A stretch of DNA of 64,000 nt, from positions 2,488,001 through 2,552,000 of the forward strand of contig NZ_JAUSZN010000001.1 in assembly GCF_030817595.1 (NCBI RefSeq), written 5' to 3'. Positions 26,056-34,324 of this stretch are shown piece by piece. Positions within the stretch are counted from its first letter, which is position 1. Each line of letters begins with the position of its first letter. The stretch is from Neobacillus niacini. GTDB lineage: Bacteria > Bacillota > Bacilli > Bacillales > Cytobacillaceae. The position numbers and the translations under genes were made by a program. Below the pieces are notes generated by a model. That model did not search any database. It worked only from the letters and a program-made list of their open reading frames with translations, and was not told where the DNA came from.

Positions 26056-28092
26056 CTAGGAGAGCAGCAATGAATCGTTATAGGCTAATGCTTCCTGCGC
26101 TGCATATAGAACAAGCCCTACGCACCATGAATGAGATAAAGTCAGCATCATTCCTTTTGGCTGGAAGCAATTAGTATTATAAAACCGCTCAGTAACCATC
26201 CCCTTGTAAGCATTAAAGTCACCATCTTTTCTCGCAATAAACTGCAAGAAGCATGCAATATGATCACGAGTACGGTCCAGGTAATAAGTGTCATCCGTGT
26301 ATTTCCATAGACGAAGCATTTCAGGAACACAAAATAGTCCATAATTATGCAAATGCTGATTTGACGGGGAAGCTTGATCCGCACCTCGTGATCTAAAATC
26401 ATATTGATGCAGGAATGAGTATTCTGGAAATGCCAGATTGTAACTCCAGCGGAAGGTCATTAACCAATCAGCTGAGCTTTTTGCTAAGTTTAGCCACTTT
26501 TCATTTTTATCAGATTCATAGAGTAGTACATATGCAACAACAGAATTGTATGCATCTTCAGATGTTGGAGTTAAATGTACATCCTCTGGGGCACCATAAA
26601 TGTATTCGTCTAATACAAAGCTTTCATAATAATGCCCAGCTTTTTCTGCAGCAGAACGATAAGAATCTCTTTCGAAAAAGTTGCTTCCTTCTAGTAATGC
26701 TGCAATCCATAAAATTCCTCCAGCACCGTCCCACTCTTCAACATCCCCTGTTTCACAATGATAGTAGGAACCAAAGTTACCATCTGAACGCTGATGTATT
26801 ACTGCAAAATTTAAATTGGATTGCACTGCTTTTTCCCAATCAGGATGTGTAAAGCCCGCTTGTTTTTCAAACGATAAGGCGCGAATTAAAAATAAGGTTG
26901 CTTCAGAAATGGTTCTAGCTTGCAGCCAAGTATTCTTAGGATTCCATCCTGTTCCCCATCCCTTTCCAAGAACCCATGAAGCCCAGAAAGTTCCACTAGG
27001 GGCTAGTGCAGAAGCAATATTATCCAAGACATCTTTAGCTGCATTAACATATTCTTGATTATTATTTTTTCGTCCATAGGTTAACAATGCGTATGCATAT
27101 GGGACACCGCTGACCCAGCCAACATGCATATGAGGGCGGTCTCCCATACCCTTTACATTATTATTAAATTCTCGGTCAAAAGCTGCCGTTTCGGATAAGA
27201 TTCTATGTTCAGGCATGTAATGCCAAGTATATAATCCATGCGCAGTTAATTCAGCCGCTTCTTCCAATCCCATCCATGGATTTAGCTGGTGTTCTTGTTG
27301 ATGAATTTTGTACATTTCACGTACAAAAGGATCATAGGAGTGCAAATCAGCTGACCCTGTATAAATTTTTAAATGTAAATGAACCTTTTCACCTGGAGTG
27401 AAGGAGTATAATGAAATATCTTTTGGCGCTGGAATCGCATTACCAATAAAAGTCACAGGTTCCTCCTTATATGGGAAATTCACCCAAACAGAGGTGCCTT
27501 CATTGTTACCTTTAAACCCTAAACCTGTTAAACCAAGTTCTGACATTTCTTCTACACATAAAGCACCGCTCATTTCATCATTCCAAGTGAAAACCGCCGG
27601 AAGCGCCGCTCGGTCTGAACGGAACGACCAATAATCGGATACCATCTCGCCATGATTTCCACCTCGATAATCATACCTTGGGTATTGTCTTGTATTATGC
27701 TCGAAGCGATTTTCTTTATAGAAAGCACCAGGAATCATCCATGTCGGCTTCCCATTACCTATTAAATCAGCATTAAACTGTAATCCGTAATTTCCAGAAC
27801 ACTCTTTGTTAAAAGTTACTTGTAAATCGACTTGAATAAAGCCACATCCATCTTGAATATGTTTCCATTCCGATTCTACTGTGAAGTACTCTCCCTTTCC
27901 TGAAAGAAGATGATAACCATCATTTGGAGTAACTTCATCAATCAAAATTTTTTCAAGTGTCTGTTCCCCGTTATATACTTCAAGAAGTGAATTAAGCTTT
28001 AGAAAAGCATTTTCACCCTTTCGGTCTGGGGGGAAGATTTGAATTACGTATTGATCTTTCTTGTCAGTTTGGATGTTCATAATTGAATCCAA
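26056..28092 (-). CDS. Unassigned (alpha/alpha)-barrel glycosidase-like protein
   Basis: A 678-residue protein I cannot place in a named family. Residues about 1-245 look like a beta-sandwich rich in aromatic strands. Residues about 270-670 show repeating helices with Trp/Tyr/His-rich loops (Gly-Trp-Gly-Thr-Gly-Trp near 380, His-Gln-Arg-Ser-Asp-Gly-Asn-Phe-Gly-Ser-Tyr-Tyr near 430, Glu-Glu-Trp-Asp-Gly-Ala-Gly-Gly near 450), typical of six-hairpin glycosidases, lyases and epimerases. No signal peptide. TTG at 28092 has GGTG eight bases upstream; an ATG at 28080 is the alternative. It starts 5 bp after the amidohydrolase stop. The position implies a role in cutting the imported glycan. Confidence 0.7.
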   Translation of the reverse strand: MDSIMNIQTDKKDQYVIQIFPPDRKGENAFLKLNSLLEVYNGEQTLEKILIDEVTPNDGYHLLSGKGEYFTVESEWKHIQDGCGFIQVDLQVTFNKECSGNYGLQFNADLIGNGKPTWMIPGAFYKENRFEHNTRQYPRYDYRGGNHGEMVSDYWSFRSDRAALPAVFTWNDEMSGALCVEEMSELGLTGLGFKGNNEGTSVWVNFPYKEEPVTFIGNAIPAPKDISLYSFTPGEKVHLHLKIYTGSADLHSYDPFVREMYKIHQQEHQLNPWMGLEEAAELTAHGLYTWHYMPEHRILSETAAFDREFNNNVKGMGDRPHMHVGWVSGVPYAYALLTYGRKNNNQEYVNAAKDVLDNIASALAPSGTFWASWVLGKGWGTGWNPKNTWLQARTISEATLFLIRALSFEKQAGFTHPDWEKAVQSNLNFAVIHQRSDGNFGSYYHCETGDVEEWDGAGGILWIAALLEGSNFFERDSYRSAAEKAGHYYESFVLDEYIYGAPEDVHLTPTSEDAYNSVVAYVLLYESDKNEKWLNLAKSSADWLMTFRWSYNLAFPEYSFLHQYDFRSRGADQASPSNQHLHNYGLFCVPEMLRLWKYTDDTYYLDRTRDHIACFLQFIARKDGDFNAYKGMVTERFYNTNCFQPKGMMLTLSHSWCVGLVLYAAQEALAYNDSLLLS

Positions 28093-28097
28093 TTAAA

Positions 28098-29351
28098 TCA
28101 CACCTTTAAATTATAAAATTCGATTAGGTTATTCCTAAAGATACGCTGAGCAAACTCCACAGCCTCTTTTTCTGTTAACATATCGTCTTGGACTTTCTCT
28201 AGTAAGACATCGGCAACTAGTTTTCTAGCAAGCTTTTGGTGTGCATAGGTTCCTTCAATTACATTGAAGTCCCCTCCGAAACCAAAGATTTTATTTTGTG
28301 GAACCATTTCAATCATTTGATGCATGATTTGTTTTCCAACAGTTGGCGAAATGATATAAACCCAAGTAAAATCTGCGTAGGCATTTGGGAAATTCTTTAC
28401 AATCGTTAAATATTCCTGGTGATATGGAATACCACAATGTAATAGAACAAACTTAGCATCAGGGTAAGCAAGCAGTAACGGAAGTAGATCTGTTACATTA
28501 GAGTTGGTTATAATATTGCCATTGCCAGAAACACTTGTTTCATGATGTCCGGTATGAATCTGAATAGGAAGTTCATACTTTATCGAACATTGAATAACGT
28601 GATGAATTAAATAGTCCTGCAATACCACTGATTCTTGCTGTGATATAGGTTCTTCAATGAAGCAAGAGAACAATCGATTAAACTGCTTTTCAGCTTCATG
28701 AAAGGTTGGCTTTGATGTTTTGAGTGTTCTCCAGTAGGCATGTCCTAGCTTTGTAGCAACCATGCCTTCAGTAACAAATTTATTTAATAAGGCATCAACA
28801 GCATGTAGATAATCTTGGAATGTATGTACACTCACTCTAGAATGTTGTTCAATTTGCTGTACATCCTTAATCGTTCTCAATTTAAATGCATAGTCCAAGA
28901 ACATTACTGGACGAAATAAGGAAAAATCAACATTTGTTGTATAAGGCAGCGTTATGGCTAAATCAATTCCAGACTTTTCGAAAACTTTTTTATACCAATC
29001 ATCATCATTTGTGGCTGCTTTTACTTTTTCATTCAAGTTTAAAATGCCATTGACGGACCAATCGTCCATTCCATATAAATCCTGTACCGCTATTTTTAAT
29101 GTTTTTGCATAGGTAGTATTTTTTGTTTGGTTATAGAAGTATAAAAACTGTTCGGCTTTCTCTTCTTCACTTAATTTTGAATTATGGCTTAATATCCCGC
29201 GCTTCATCCCAGCAGTAATTAAGTCCGATTCTAGATAATGGAGAAGACCAAAAAAATCAACTTTATTCTTTTTTCGAATTTCTTGTGGATCGATGTGTTC
29301 ATGTCCATCGATGATTCGGATTCTGTTTATTTCTTCATGGATATTACTCAT
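28098..29351 (-). CDS. Amidohydrolase-family protein
   Basis: A 417-residue metal-dependent hydrolase of the amidohydrolase-2/uronate isomerase-like group. Ligand patterns are Ile-Asp-Gly-His-Glu-His-Ile near residue 16, Ile-His-Thr-Gly-His-His near 265, Leu-His-Cys-Gly-Ile near 304 and Gly-Phe-Gly-Gly-Asp-Phe near 359. The substrate could be a sugar-acid lactone, an uronate or an acyl amide. It starts behind AAGGAG directly after a structured 98-bp element that separates it from the binding-protein gene. In context with the DUF1537 kinase it may open or isomerise an oxidised sugar; this is inference. Confidence 0.78.
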   Translation of the reverse strand: MSNIHEEINRIRIIDGHEHIDPQEIRKKNKVDFFGLLHYLESDLITAGMKRGILSHNSKLSEEEKAEQFLYFYNQTKNTTYAKTLKIAVQDLYGMDDWSVNGILNLNEKVKAATNDDDWYKKVFEKSGIDLAITLPYTTNVDFSLFRPVMFLDYAFKLRTIKDVQQIEQHSRVSVHTFQDYLHAVDALLNKFVTEGMVATKLGHAYWRTLKTSKPTFHEAEKQFNRLFSCFIEEPISQQESVVLQDYLIHHVIQCSIKYELPIQIHTGHHETSVSGNGNIITNSNVTDLLPLLLAYPDAKFVLLHCGIPYHQEYLTIVKNFPNAYADFTWVYIISPTVGKQIMHQMIEMVPQNKIFGFGGDFNVIEGTYAHQKLARKLVADVLLEKVQDDMLTEKEAVEFAQRIFRNNLIEFYNLKV

Positions 29352-29375
29352 CGTAAGACTCCTTCCAAAGATAAA

Positions 29376-29473
29376 GGATGACTTAAAAGAATCTGCCCAT
29401 CGTCCATCCGTAAAAAATCGAGTAGATATCGATTTTTAGCGGCGGGGCAACTTTTTTCCCTTTTAAGTCATCC
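29376..29473. repeat. 98-bp palindromic structured element between binding protein and amidohydrolase
   Basis: Outer arms GGATGACTTAAAAG (29376-29389) and CTTTTAAGTCATCC (29460-29473) are perfect 14-bp inverted repeats. Inside, TGCCC (29394-29398) pairs with GGGCA (29445-29449), and an inner hairpin TAAAAAATCGA/TCGATTTTTA spans 29411-29438. There is no U-tract after the outer stem. It looks like a mobile palindromic (MITE-like) element or a stable intercistronic RNA fold that protects the binding-protein mRNA. Confidence 0.65.
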
Positions 29474-29494
29474 ACTTCCTATTCAGCCTGCTGA

Positions 29495-30775
29495 TTACTC
29501 GACTTCTAGTTCAGGGAATGTGTTTTTAACTTCCTTTTTAAATTCTTTAATTACATCTTTAATGTCATCGTTATCTTTAACACCCTGACCGGAAACTTTT
29601 CGCCATTTAGCTAAAACTTCTTCGCCATACTTGTCAGAGTTCGTTGCTGGAATATCCTTTACTGTATCGTAATATGGCTTTAATACATTTTGATCTCCAA
29701 ACATTTCAGATTTGAAAGTGTCTACATTCTTTTCATACACAGATAATAAACCAGGCATGTTTCCTGTAGCTTCAAGATTGTGTTGCTGCCATTCTTCACT
29801 AGCAATAAACTCAATGAATTTGTAAGCTAAATCTTTGTTTTCAGATTTCTCATAAATAGAACGATATGTTCCACCCATGTACCATCCTTTAGGTGTACGA
29901 GCTACACCAAATTTATCTTCCGCAGCGCCATCCTTGTTATCAACCATAAAGCTTGCCCATGCAGGCATTGCGGTTAAAATTACACTACCATCATTGATGG
30001 CATTTCCCCATCCTGCTGAGAAGAAATCCAGTTTTGCATCAACATCATTGTTGAAGATTTCTTTTTGTGTTTCATAAAGTTCAAGCCATTTAGGATCAAT
30101 CTTTAATTTTCCATCTTTGACCCATGGTTTCATATGATAAGCTTCAATATCGTAAATATTAGCGTGTGAAGAAATTAAGTGAACCTTGCCACCGCTTTCT
30201 TTGCTGACTTTCTTTCCTAATTCAATGATTTTATCCCAGCTATCAACCATTTGAGAAATCTGTTCTGGATCATCTGTTCCTAAGTATTTTTTCGCATTTT
30301 CTTTAATGTACCAGAAACCTCCAGGTGAAGAGTGGTCAGAGATTGCTTTAACATCCCCATTTTCTGCTCGGCCTAATGCATGTACATATGGAACATAATC
30401 TTTTACTAAATCTTCTGCACCCATATCAGAAAGGTTTGCGGTAAAGTTTGAATTAACAAATTTGTCAATATATGATCTTTCTAAGTCAAAAATATCTGGA
30501 ACACCTTTACCCGATTGAAGAACATTCAATAGCTTCGTTTGATATTGATCACCAGGGAAGATCTTAACTTCAACTTCTGCATCCGGATATTTCTTTTCAA
30601 ATTCTTTCGCCATGTCTTCAACTTGTCCAAAGAATGTCCAGATAGTTAATTTTCCTTCAACTTTACCGTTATTAGACTTATTCGCATCTGCAGCTGTTTC
30701 CACTTTGTTTCCACAAGCCGTAAATAATGTAAGAACTAGAACCGAAGCTAATAGGATTGAAAACCACTTTTTCAT
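29495..30775 (-). CDS. Carbohydrate ABC transporter substrate-binding lipoprotein
   Basis: A 426-residue family 1 solute-binding protein. The type II signal peptide ends in the lipobox Phe-Thr-Ala-Cys (Cys21), after which it is lipid-anchored outside the membrane. Leu-Thr-Ile-Trp-Thr-Phe-Phe near residue 44 and Pro-Asp-Ile-Phe-Asp-Leu near 94 are usual for sugar binders of this class; Trp-rich stretches near 250-290 form the sugar cleft. It lies last in the permease-permease-binding protein block, 208 bp after the second permease, with hairpins on both sides. An AAGGAG site precedes the ATG. It probably captures the oligosaccharide that this operon degrades. Confidence 0.92.
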   Translation of the reverse strand: MKKWFSILLASVLVLTLFTACGNKVETAADANKSNNGKVEGKLTIWTFFGQVEDMAKEFEKKYPDAEVEVKIFPGDQYQTKLLNVLQSGKGVPDIFDLERSYIDKFVNSNFTANLSDMGAEDLVKDYVPYVHALGRAENGDVKAISDHSSPGGFWYIKENAKKYLGTDDPEQISQMVDSWDKIIELGKKVSKESGGKVHLISSHANIYDIEAYHMKPWVKDGKLKIDPKWLELYETQKEIFNNDVDAKLDFFSAGWGNAINDGSVILTAMPAWASFMVDNKDGAAEDKFGVARTPKGWYMGGTYRSIYEKSENKDLAYKFIEFIASEEWQQHNLEATGNMPGLLSVYEKNVDTFKSEMFGDQNVLKPYYDTVKDIPATNSDKYGEEVLAKWRKVSGQGVKDNDDIKDVIKEFKKEVKNTFPELEVE

Positions 30776-30891
30776 TTGAAGTACAGCTCCTTTTTTGATA
30801 TAATCATTATCTATTGTTTTTCTTATCGCCCTCTATAAGTGGCTAAGACCGTCAATTCTTTTACACTTATTGGGTTTGATAAGTAAATTCA

Positions 30892-30922
30892 CTTCAGTGG
30901 AGGTATTTTTCCTTCACTGAAG
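30892..30922. other. Intercistronic hairpin between permease and binding-protein genes
   Basis: CTTCAGTGGAGG (30892-30903) pairs with CCTTCACTGAAG (30911-30922) around a 7-nt loop. It sits in the 208-bp spacer upstream of the binding-protein gene, which otherwise holds only the ribosome site. No U-tract follows in the direction of transcription. A processing or stabilising stem that raises binding-protein mRNA is likely. Confidence 0.55.
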
Positions 30923-30983
30923 GTTTACCCTTATTTGAAGTACTGTCCTGGCCTCACCCCCACTGAGTTTTCCCAAAGAAGGT

Positions 30984-31877
30984 TTAGCCTTTTAACGCAC
31001 CCGCTGTAATTCCGCTGATAATTTTCTTAGATACAAGTGAGAAGAAAATCAAAATCGGAATAACAGAGATGACAATACCTACATACATTGCTCCAAAGTC
31101 AGTTGAGAATTGAGACTTAACCATGGCAATCATAACTGGCAGTGGCTGCAATTCATTATCGAAAAGTACAATCATTGGGGTTAAGAAGTCATTCCACTTT
31201 CCGATAAAGGAGAAGATACCCAATGTTGCAACTGCAGGCATTAACAGTGGCAGTACTAAACGATGGAAAATCTTTAATTCGCCGCAGCCATCGATTCTTC
31301 CTGATTCAAGAATTTCATAAGGAATACTCGAATCACACATTTGCTTCATAAAGAAGATACCGAATGCATTAGAAATGGATGGTAGTATGAGCGGCCAATA
31401 AGTGTTCAGCATTTGGAATGAATCCATTAGCTTGAAAAAGCCAATAATCCCCAATTGACCAGGAATCATCATCGTACCCAATACTGCAAGAAACAGAATG
31501 TTTTTACCTTTGTAGTTATACTTCGAAAATCCATAACCTGCGAGCGCTGAAAAGTATAAATTCAATACCGTTGATACGACTGTAATAAATACTGTGTTGA
31601 TAAACCCTCTCCAAACTGGGACTGTATCAATAAGTCGATTGTAGTTATTCATAAACTCAGACCCGGGGATCAATAGCAATTTCCTTGCAATATCTGAGTT
31701 GGTATGTGTTGAAGTAATCATCATACTGTAAAAAGGTAATAAACAAGTAAATGCCACCGCAATCAACACGAAATAGACTGCGAATTTACCAAAAAAACTT
31801 TTTGCGTTAAACGCCTTCTTTGTTTTAGTTTGTTTAAGTGATATGCCATTTTTTATTACACTATCATTTGCTTTCAT
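30984..31877 (-). CDS. Carbohydrate ABC transporter permease, MalG type
   Basis: A 297-residue inner-membrane permease with six membrane segments. The cytoplasmic coupling loop is seen as Glu-Ser-Gly-Arg-Ile-Asp-Gly-Cys-Gly-Glu near residue 195, the EAA motif, and the protein ends Gly-Ala-Leu-Lys-Gly, the usual MalG-family tail. ATG at 31877 follows AAGGAGATCC; a reading from 31898 adds seven residues without a ribosome site. It pairs with the MalF-type permease 33 bp upstream. No ATPase gene is present, so a shared MsmK/MsmX-type ATPase elsewhere must energise uptake, as is common in Bacilli. Confidence 0.93.
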   Translation of the reverse strand: MKANDSVIKNGISLKQTKTKKAFNAKSFFGKFAVYFVLIAVAFTCLLPFYSMMITSTHTNSDIARKLLLIPGSEFMNNYNRLIDTVPVWRGFINTVFITVVSTVLNLYFSALAGYGFSKYNYKGKNILFLAVLGTMMIPGQLGIIGFFKLMDSFQMLNTYWPLILPSISNAFGIFFMKQMCDSSIPYEILESGRIDGCGELKIFHRLVLPLLMPAVATLGIFSFIGKWNDFLTPMIVLFDNELQPLPVMIAMVKSQFSTDFGAMYVGIVISVIPILIFFSLVSKKIISGITAGALKG

Positions 31878-31910
31878 AAAGGATCTCCTTTCCTTCAAGC
31901 CGAAAGTATC

Positions 31911-32795
31911 CTACTCTTCAACTTTTTTCATATTTGAGAACTTCATAGAAATTAATGAGAAGAACAAGACGATTACAAAAATTGCATATGCTATAGCAGC
32001 TCCATAACTATAATCAAATTGTTGGAAAGCTGTTTGGAACAGATACATAACCATTGTTAAAGTAGAGTTATCTGGTCCGTTACCAAGCATTAATGGCGCA
32101 TCAAATAGTTGAAGTCCGCCGATTACGGAAGTAATAAAGGTAAACAACAATACTGGCTTCAATAATGGCAAGGTAATCTGTGTTGCCATATCCCATTTGG
32201 TTGCACCGTCTACTTGTGCTGCTTCATAAAGTTCTTCTGGTATGGATTGAAGACCAGCGATAAATACTAACATATTAAATCCAAAGTATTGCCACATAAT
32301 TACACCAGCAACAATGATTCTAGACAGCCAAGGACTGTTAAACCAATAAACCGGATCATCCACGAGCCCTATTGCCATTAAGAATTTGTTTACACTCCCT
32401 GTTTGCCAGTCAAACATTAAACTAAACAAAACCCCTAACGTTACCGGCGTAACAATATTTGGAAAATAAAAAACTGCTCGGAAGAAATGCTTTCCTTTAA
32501 TAAATTTTTCATTTAGAATCATCGCTAACGCTAAGGCAAGAATTAATTGCGGCACGATTGACATAATCCAAATGATTAATGTGTTTCCGATGGACTTAAA
32601 GAAGTAAGTATCTTTAAATAATCGGGCGTAATTGTCCAAACCTACCCATACTGGATCCGAGAACCCATCCCACTTTGTAAAACTTAAATAGAGTGAGAAG
32701 AGTATAGGCGTTAAACCAAAAACAAGAAATACGATAAAGTACGGAAGTACAAAATAGAATCCATATCTTGATTTATTAATAGATGAATTTCTCAT
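31911..32795 (-). CDS. Carbohydrate ABC transporter permease, MalF type
   Basis: A 294-residue integral-membrane permease with six membrane segments and the coupling motif Glu-Ala-Ala-Gln-Val-Asp-Gly-Ala near residue 192. The N terminus Arg-Tyr-Gly-Phe-Tyr-Phe-Val-Leu-Pro and the segment Leu-Tyr-Leu-Ser-Phe-Thr-Lys-Trp-Asp are typical of the LacF/MalF group. It starts 93 bp after the lacI-type gene and is followed by the MalG-type partner; together they form the membrane channel for the sugar delivered by the lipoprotein at 29495. Confidence 0.93.
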   Translation of the reverse strand: MRNSSINKSRYGFYFVLPYFIVFLVFGLTPILFSLYLSFTKWDGFSDPVWVGLDNYARLFKDTYFFKSIGNTLIIWIMSIVPQLILALALAMILNEKFIKGKHFFRAVFYFPNIVTPVTLGVLFSLMFDWQTGSVNKFLMAIGLVDDPVYWFNSPWLSRIIVAGVIMWQYFGFNMLVFIAGLQSIPEELYEAAQVDGATKWDMATQITLPLLKPVLLFTFITSVIGGLQLFDAPLMLGNGPDNSTLTMVMYLFQTAFQQFDYSYGAAIAYAIFVIVLFFSLISMKFSNMKKVEE

Positions 32796-32888
32796 AATAT
32801 CACAGCCTTTAAACTTTTTTATCCCACTGTTCCTGTAGCCTTAAATGAAGAGTTTATCTGGTATATGTAAAACTAGCGCTCAGGTTCT

Positions 32889-33914
32889 TTAAACCATTTT
32901 GCTAGTAATTGGCTCTGATACCTTTCTGCAAGAATCACGAATCATTAATAATGGCTTTAATAGATGGCGTTTCGGTTGATAATCCTCATTTTCCATCCGA
33001 TTAAATAATTCCACAGCCGCTTTTTTGCCCATTTCTATAAAAGGTTGTTTAACAGTTGTTAAGGATGGGTACACCCAACTTGATAGTGTGATATCATCAA
33101 AACCTGTAATGGAGATATCTAGTGGGACGTTATAGCCGCGTTCTTGAATCGCTCTTAATGCGCCAATTGCGGTCTCATCATTCGAAGACACCACAGCTGT
33201 AAACCCTCCAATTGATAGCAGACTATTCATAGCATGATATCCGCCTTCATTTGACCAATCTGTCGATACAATCCAGCTTGGGTCAATTTCTAATCCGAGC
33301 TGACTAATGGTTTCAAGATAACCATTTAAGCGGCATTTTGTTGCAGCTGCATCTTCTGGCCCTGAGATATAGGCAATTTTACTGTGGCCAATCCGGTGCA
33401 GGTATCGAACCAATTCTGCAATTCCATAGTAGTTGTCCACATCCACCGAGATAATTTCTTCAACACCGGCAGAATCTCCAAATATGACAACCGGAAAACC
33501 AGCCTGAGCGATCTCCATCAACTCTTGTCGATCTCTTTTTCTAAAGCTGATCATGATGATTCCATCAACCTGTCCTTCAAAAAATAAATTTTGAAAATCT
33601 GATTCTTTATATTTATTTGAAGTCATGCTGTAGAACACACAATTGAACCCTTTTTCTTTCGCTAAATCTTCAATACCTTTGAAGATCAATGGATAAAACA
33701 AGTTCGCCATACTATCTACAACGATTCCCAGGGTGTGTGTTTTATTGACTACTAATCTTCGAGCATTTTCATTTCTATGATAGTTTAATTCTTTAATAGC
33801 TTTTTTTAATGCCTCTTCGGTTTCTTTTTTTACTGGTGAACCATTTAAAAATCGAGATACCGTGCTTTTTGATGTGTTTGCTAATCTTGCGACATCTAAT
33901 ATTGTTGGATTCAT
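32889..33914 (-). CDS. LacI-family transcriptional repressor
   Basis: A 341-residue repressor. The N-terminal helix-turn-helix is Ile-Leu-Asp-Val-Ala-Arg-Leu-Ala-Asn-Thr-Ser-Lys-Ser-Thr-Val-Ser-Arg with the hinge helix near residues 48-58, followed by a periplasmic-binding-protein-like effector domain (about 60-335). It heads the operon and has an AGGGAGGGGG ribosome site. The perfect palindrome GGGAACGTTCCC lies 40 bp before its start and again 296 bp upstream. LacI proteins bind such inverted repeats with a central CG, so self-regulation and control of the 22-gene run are well supported. The inducer sugar is unknown. Confidence 0.93.
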   Translation of the reverse strand: MNPTILDVARLANTSKSTVSRFLNGSPVKKETEEALKKAIKELNYHRNENARRLVVNKTHTLGIVVDSMANLFYPLIFKGIEDLAKEKGFNCVFYSMTSNKYKESDFQNLFFEGQVDGIIMISFRKRDRQELMEIAQAGFPVVIFGDSAGVEEIISVDVDNYYGIAELVRYLHRIGHSKIAYISGPEDAAATKCRLNGYLETISQLGLEIDPSWIVSTDWSNEGGYHAMNSLLSIGGFTAVVSSNDETAIGALRAIQERGYNVPLDISITGFDDITLSSWVYPSLTTVKQPFIEMGKKAAVELFNRMENEDYQPKRHLLKPLLMIRDSCRKVSEPITSKMV

Positions 33915-33953
33915 CGTTTTCCCCCTCCCTTTCGTTTTTTTGATTTTTTTAGT

Positions 33954-33965
33954 GGGAACGTTCCC
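33954..33965. promoter_or_regulatory. LacI-type operator O1 (leader of lacI)
   Basis: A perfect 12-bp palindrome GGGAACGTTCCC just upstream of the lacI ribosome site and about 110 bp downstream of the predicted transcription start. A repressor here would act as an elongation roadblock. Together with the copy at 34210 it brackets the promoter with 256 bp between centres, suitable for a DNA loop. Confidence 0.75.
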
Positions 33966-34082
33966 GAATCTTCAGAAAGGAATTCACCACGTATAGAAAA
34001 TTCAAGTGATCAATATTAATCTTTTCATCCTTGAAAACACTTAGATTCAAAGTCATTCCAAAGCAAGTTTGTATAGTAGTTC

Positions 34083-34111
34083 GTTATACAAAAGTCAGAA
34101 ACCGTTTACAA
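34083..34111 (-). promoter_or_regulatory. Sigma-A promoter of the lacI operon with overlapping cre
   Basis: On the minus strand -35 TTGTAA (34111-34106), a 17-bp spacer and -10 TATAAC (34088-34083) predict a start near 34076 and a leader of about 160 nt. AGAAACCGTTTACA (34097-34110) matches the cre consensus at 13 of 14 positions and covers the -35 region, so CcpA repression by good sugars is expected. The rest of the 410-bp gap 33915-34324 holds the two operators and one inverted repeat. Confidence 0.7.
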
Positions 34112-34152
34112 GAATACTAAAAAAATTTTCACATTCCAGATTAGGAACAATT

Positions 34153-34200
34153 CATGGTAATTCAATTACATCAAGATTCTCTTATGTCTGAATTACCATG
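34153..34200. repeat. 12-bp inverted repeat upstream of the lacI promoter
   Basis: CATGGTAATTCA (34153-34164) and TGAATTACCATG (34189-34200) are perfect inverted repeats with a 24-nt loop. The element lies between the DUF624 stop and the lacI promoter. It may end the upstream transcript, although there is no strong U-tract, or act as a binding site. Confidence 0.45.
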
Positions 34201-34209
34201 ATTTATTTT

Positions 34210-34221
34210 GGGAACGTTCCC
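34210..34221. promoter_or_regulatory. LacI-type operator O2 (upstream of lacI promoter)
   Basis: A second perfect GGGAACGTTCCC, about 100 bp upstream of the lacI -35 element and 104 bp past the DUF624 stop. Its flanks match the intragenic copy at 21082. It is likely the auxiliary operator for looping with 33954. Confidence 0.7.
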
Positions 34222-34324
34222 GTTTTTCGGATGTAACTTAATAGATATCTCAATTTTAATGCCTATGTCTTAATTTGTCAAACTATTATTGCAACTTTCA
34301 GTAGGGAAATATTGATATAGTTTT

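Noticed and set aside
26415..26852. Plus-strand 145-codon frame opposite the glycosidase-like gene
   Set aside because: His/Gln-rich antisense shadow with no start signals; the minus-strand gene is tightly packed in the operon.
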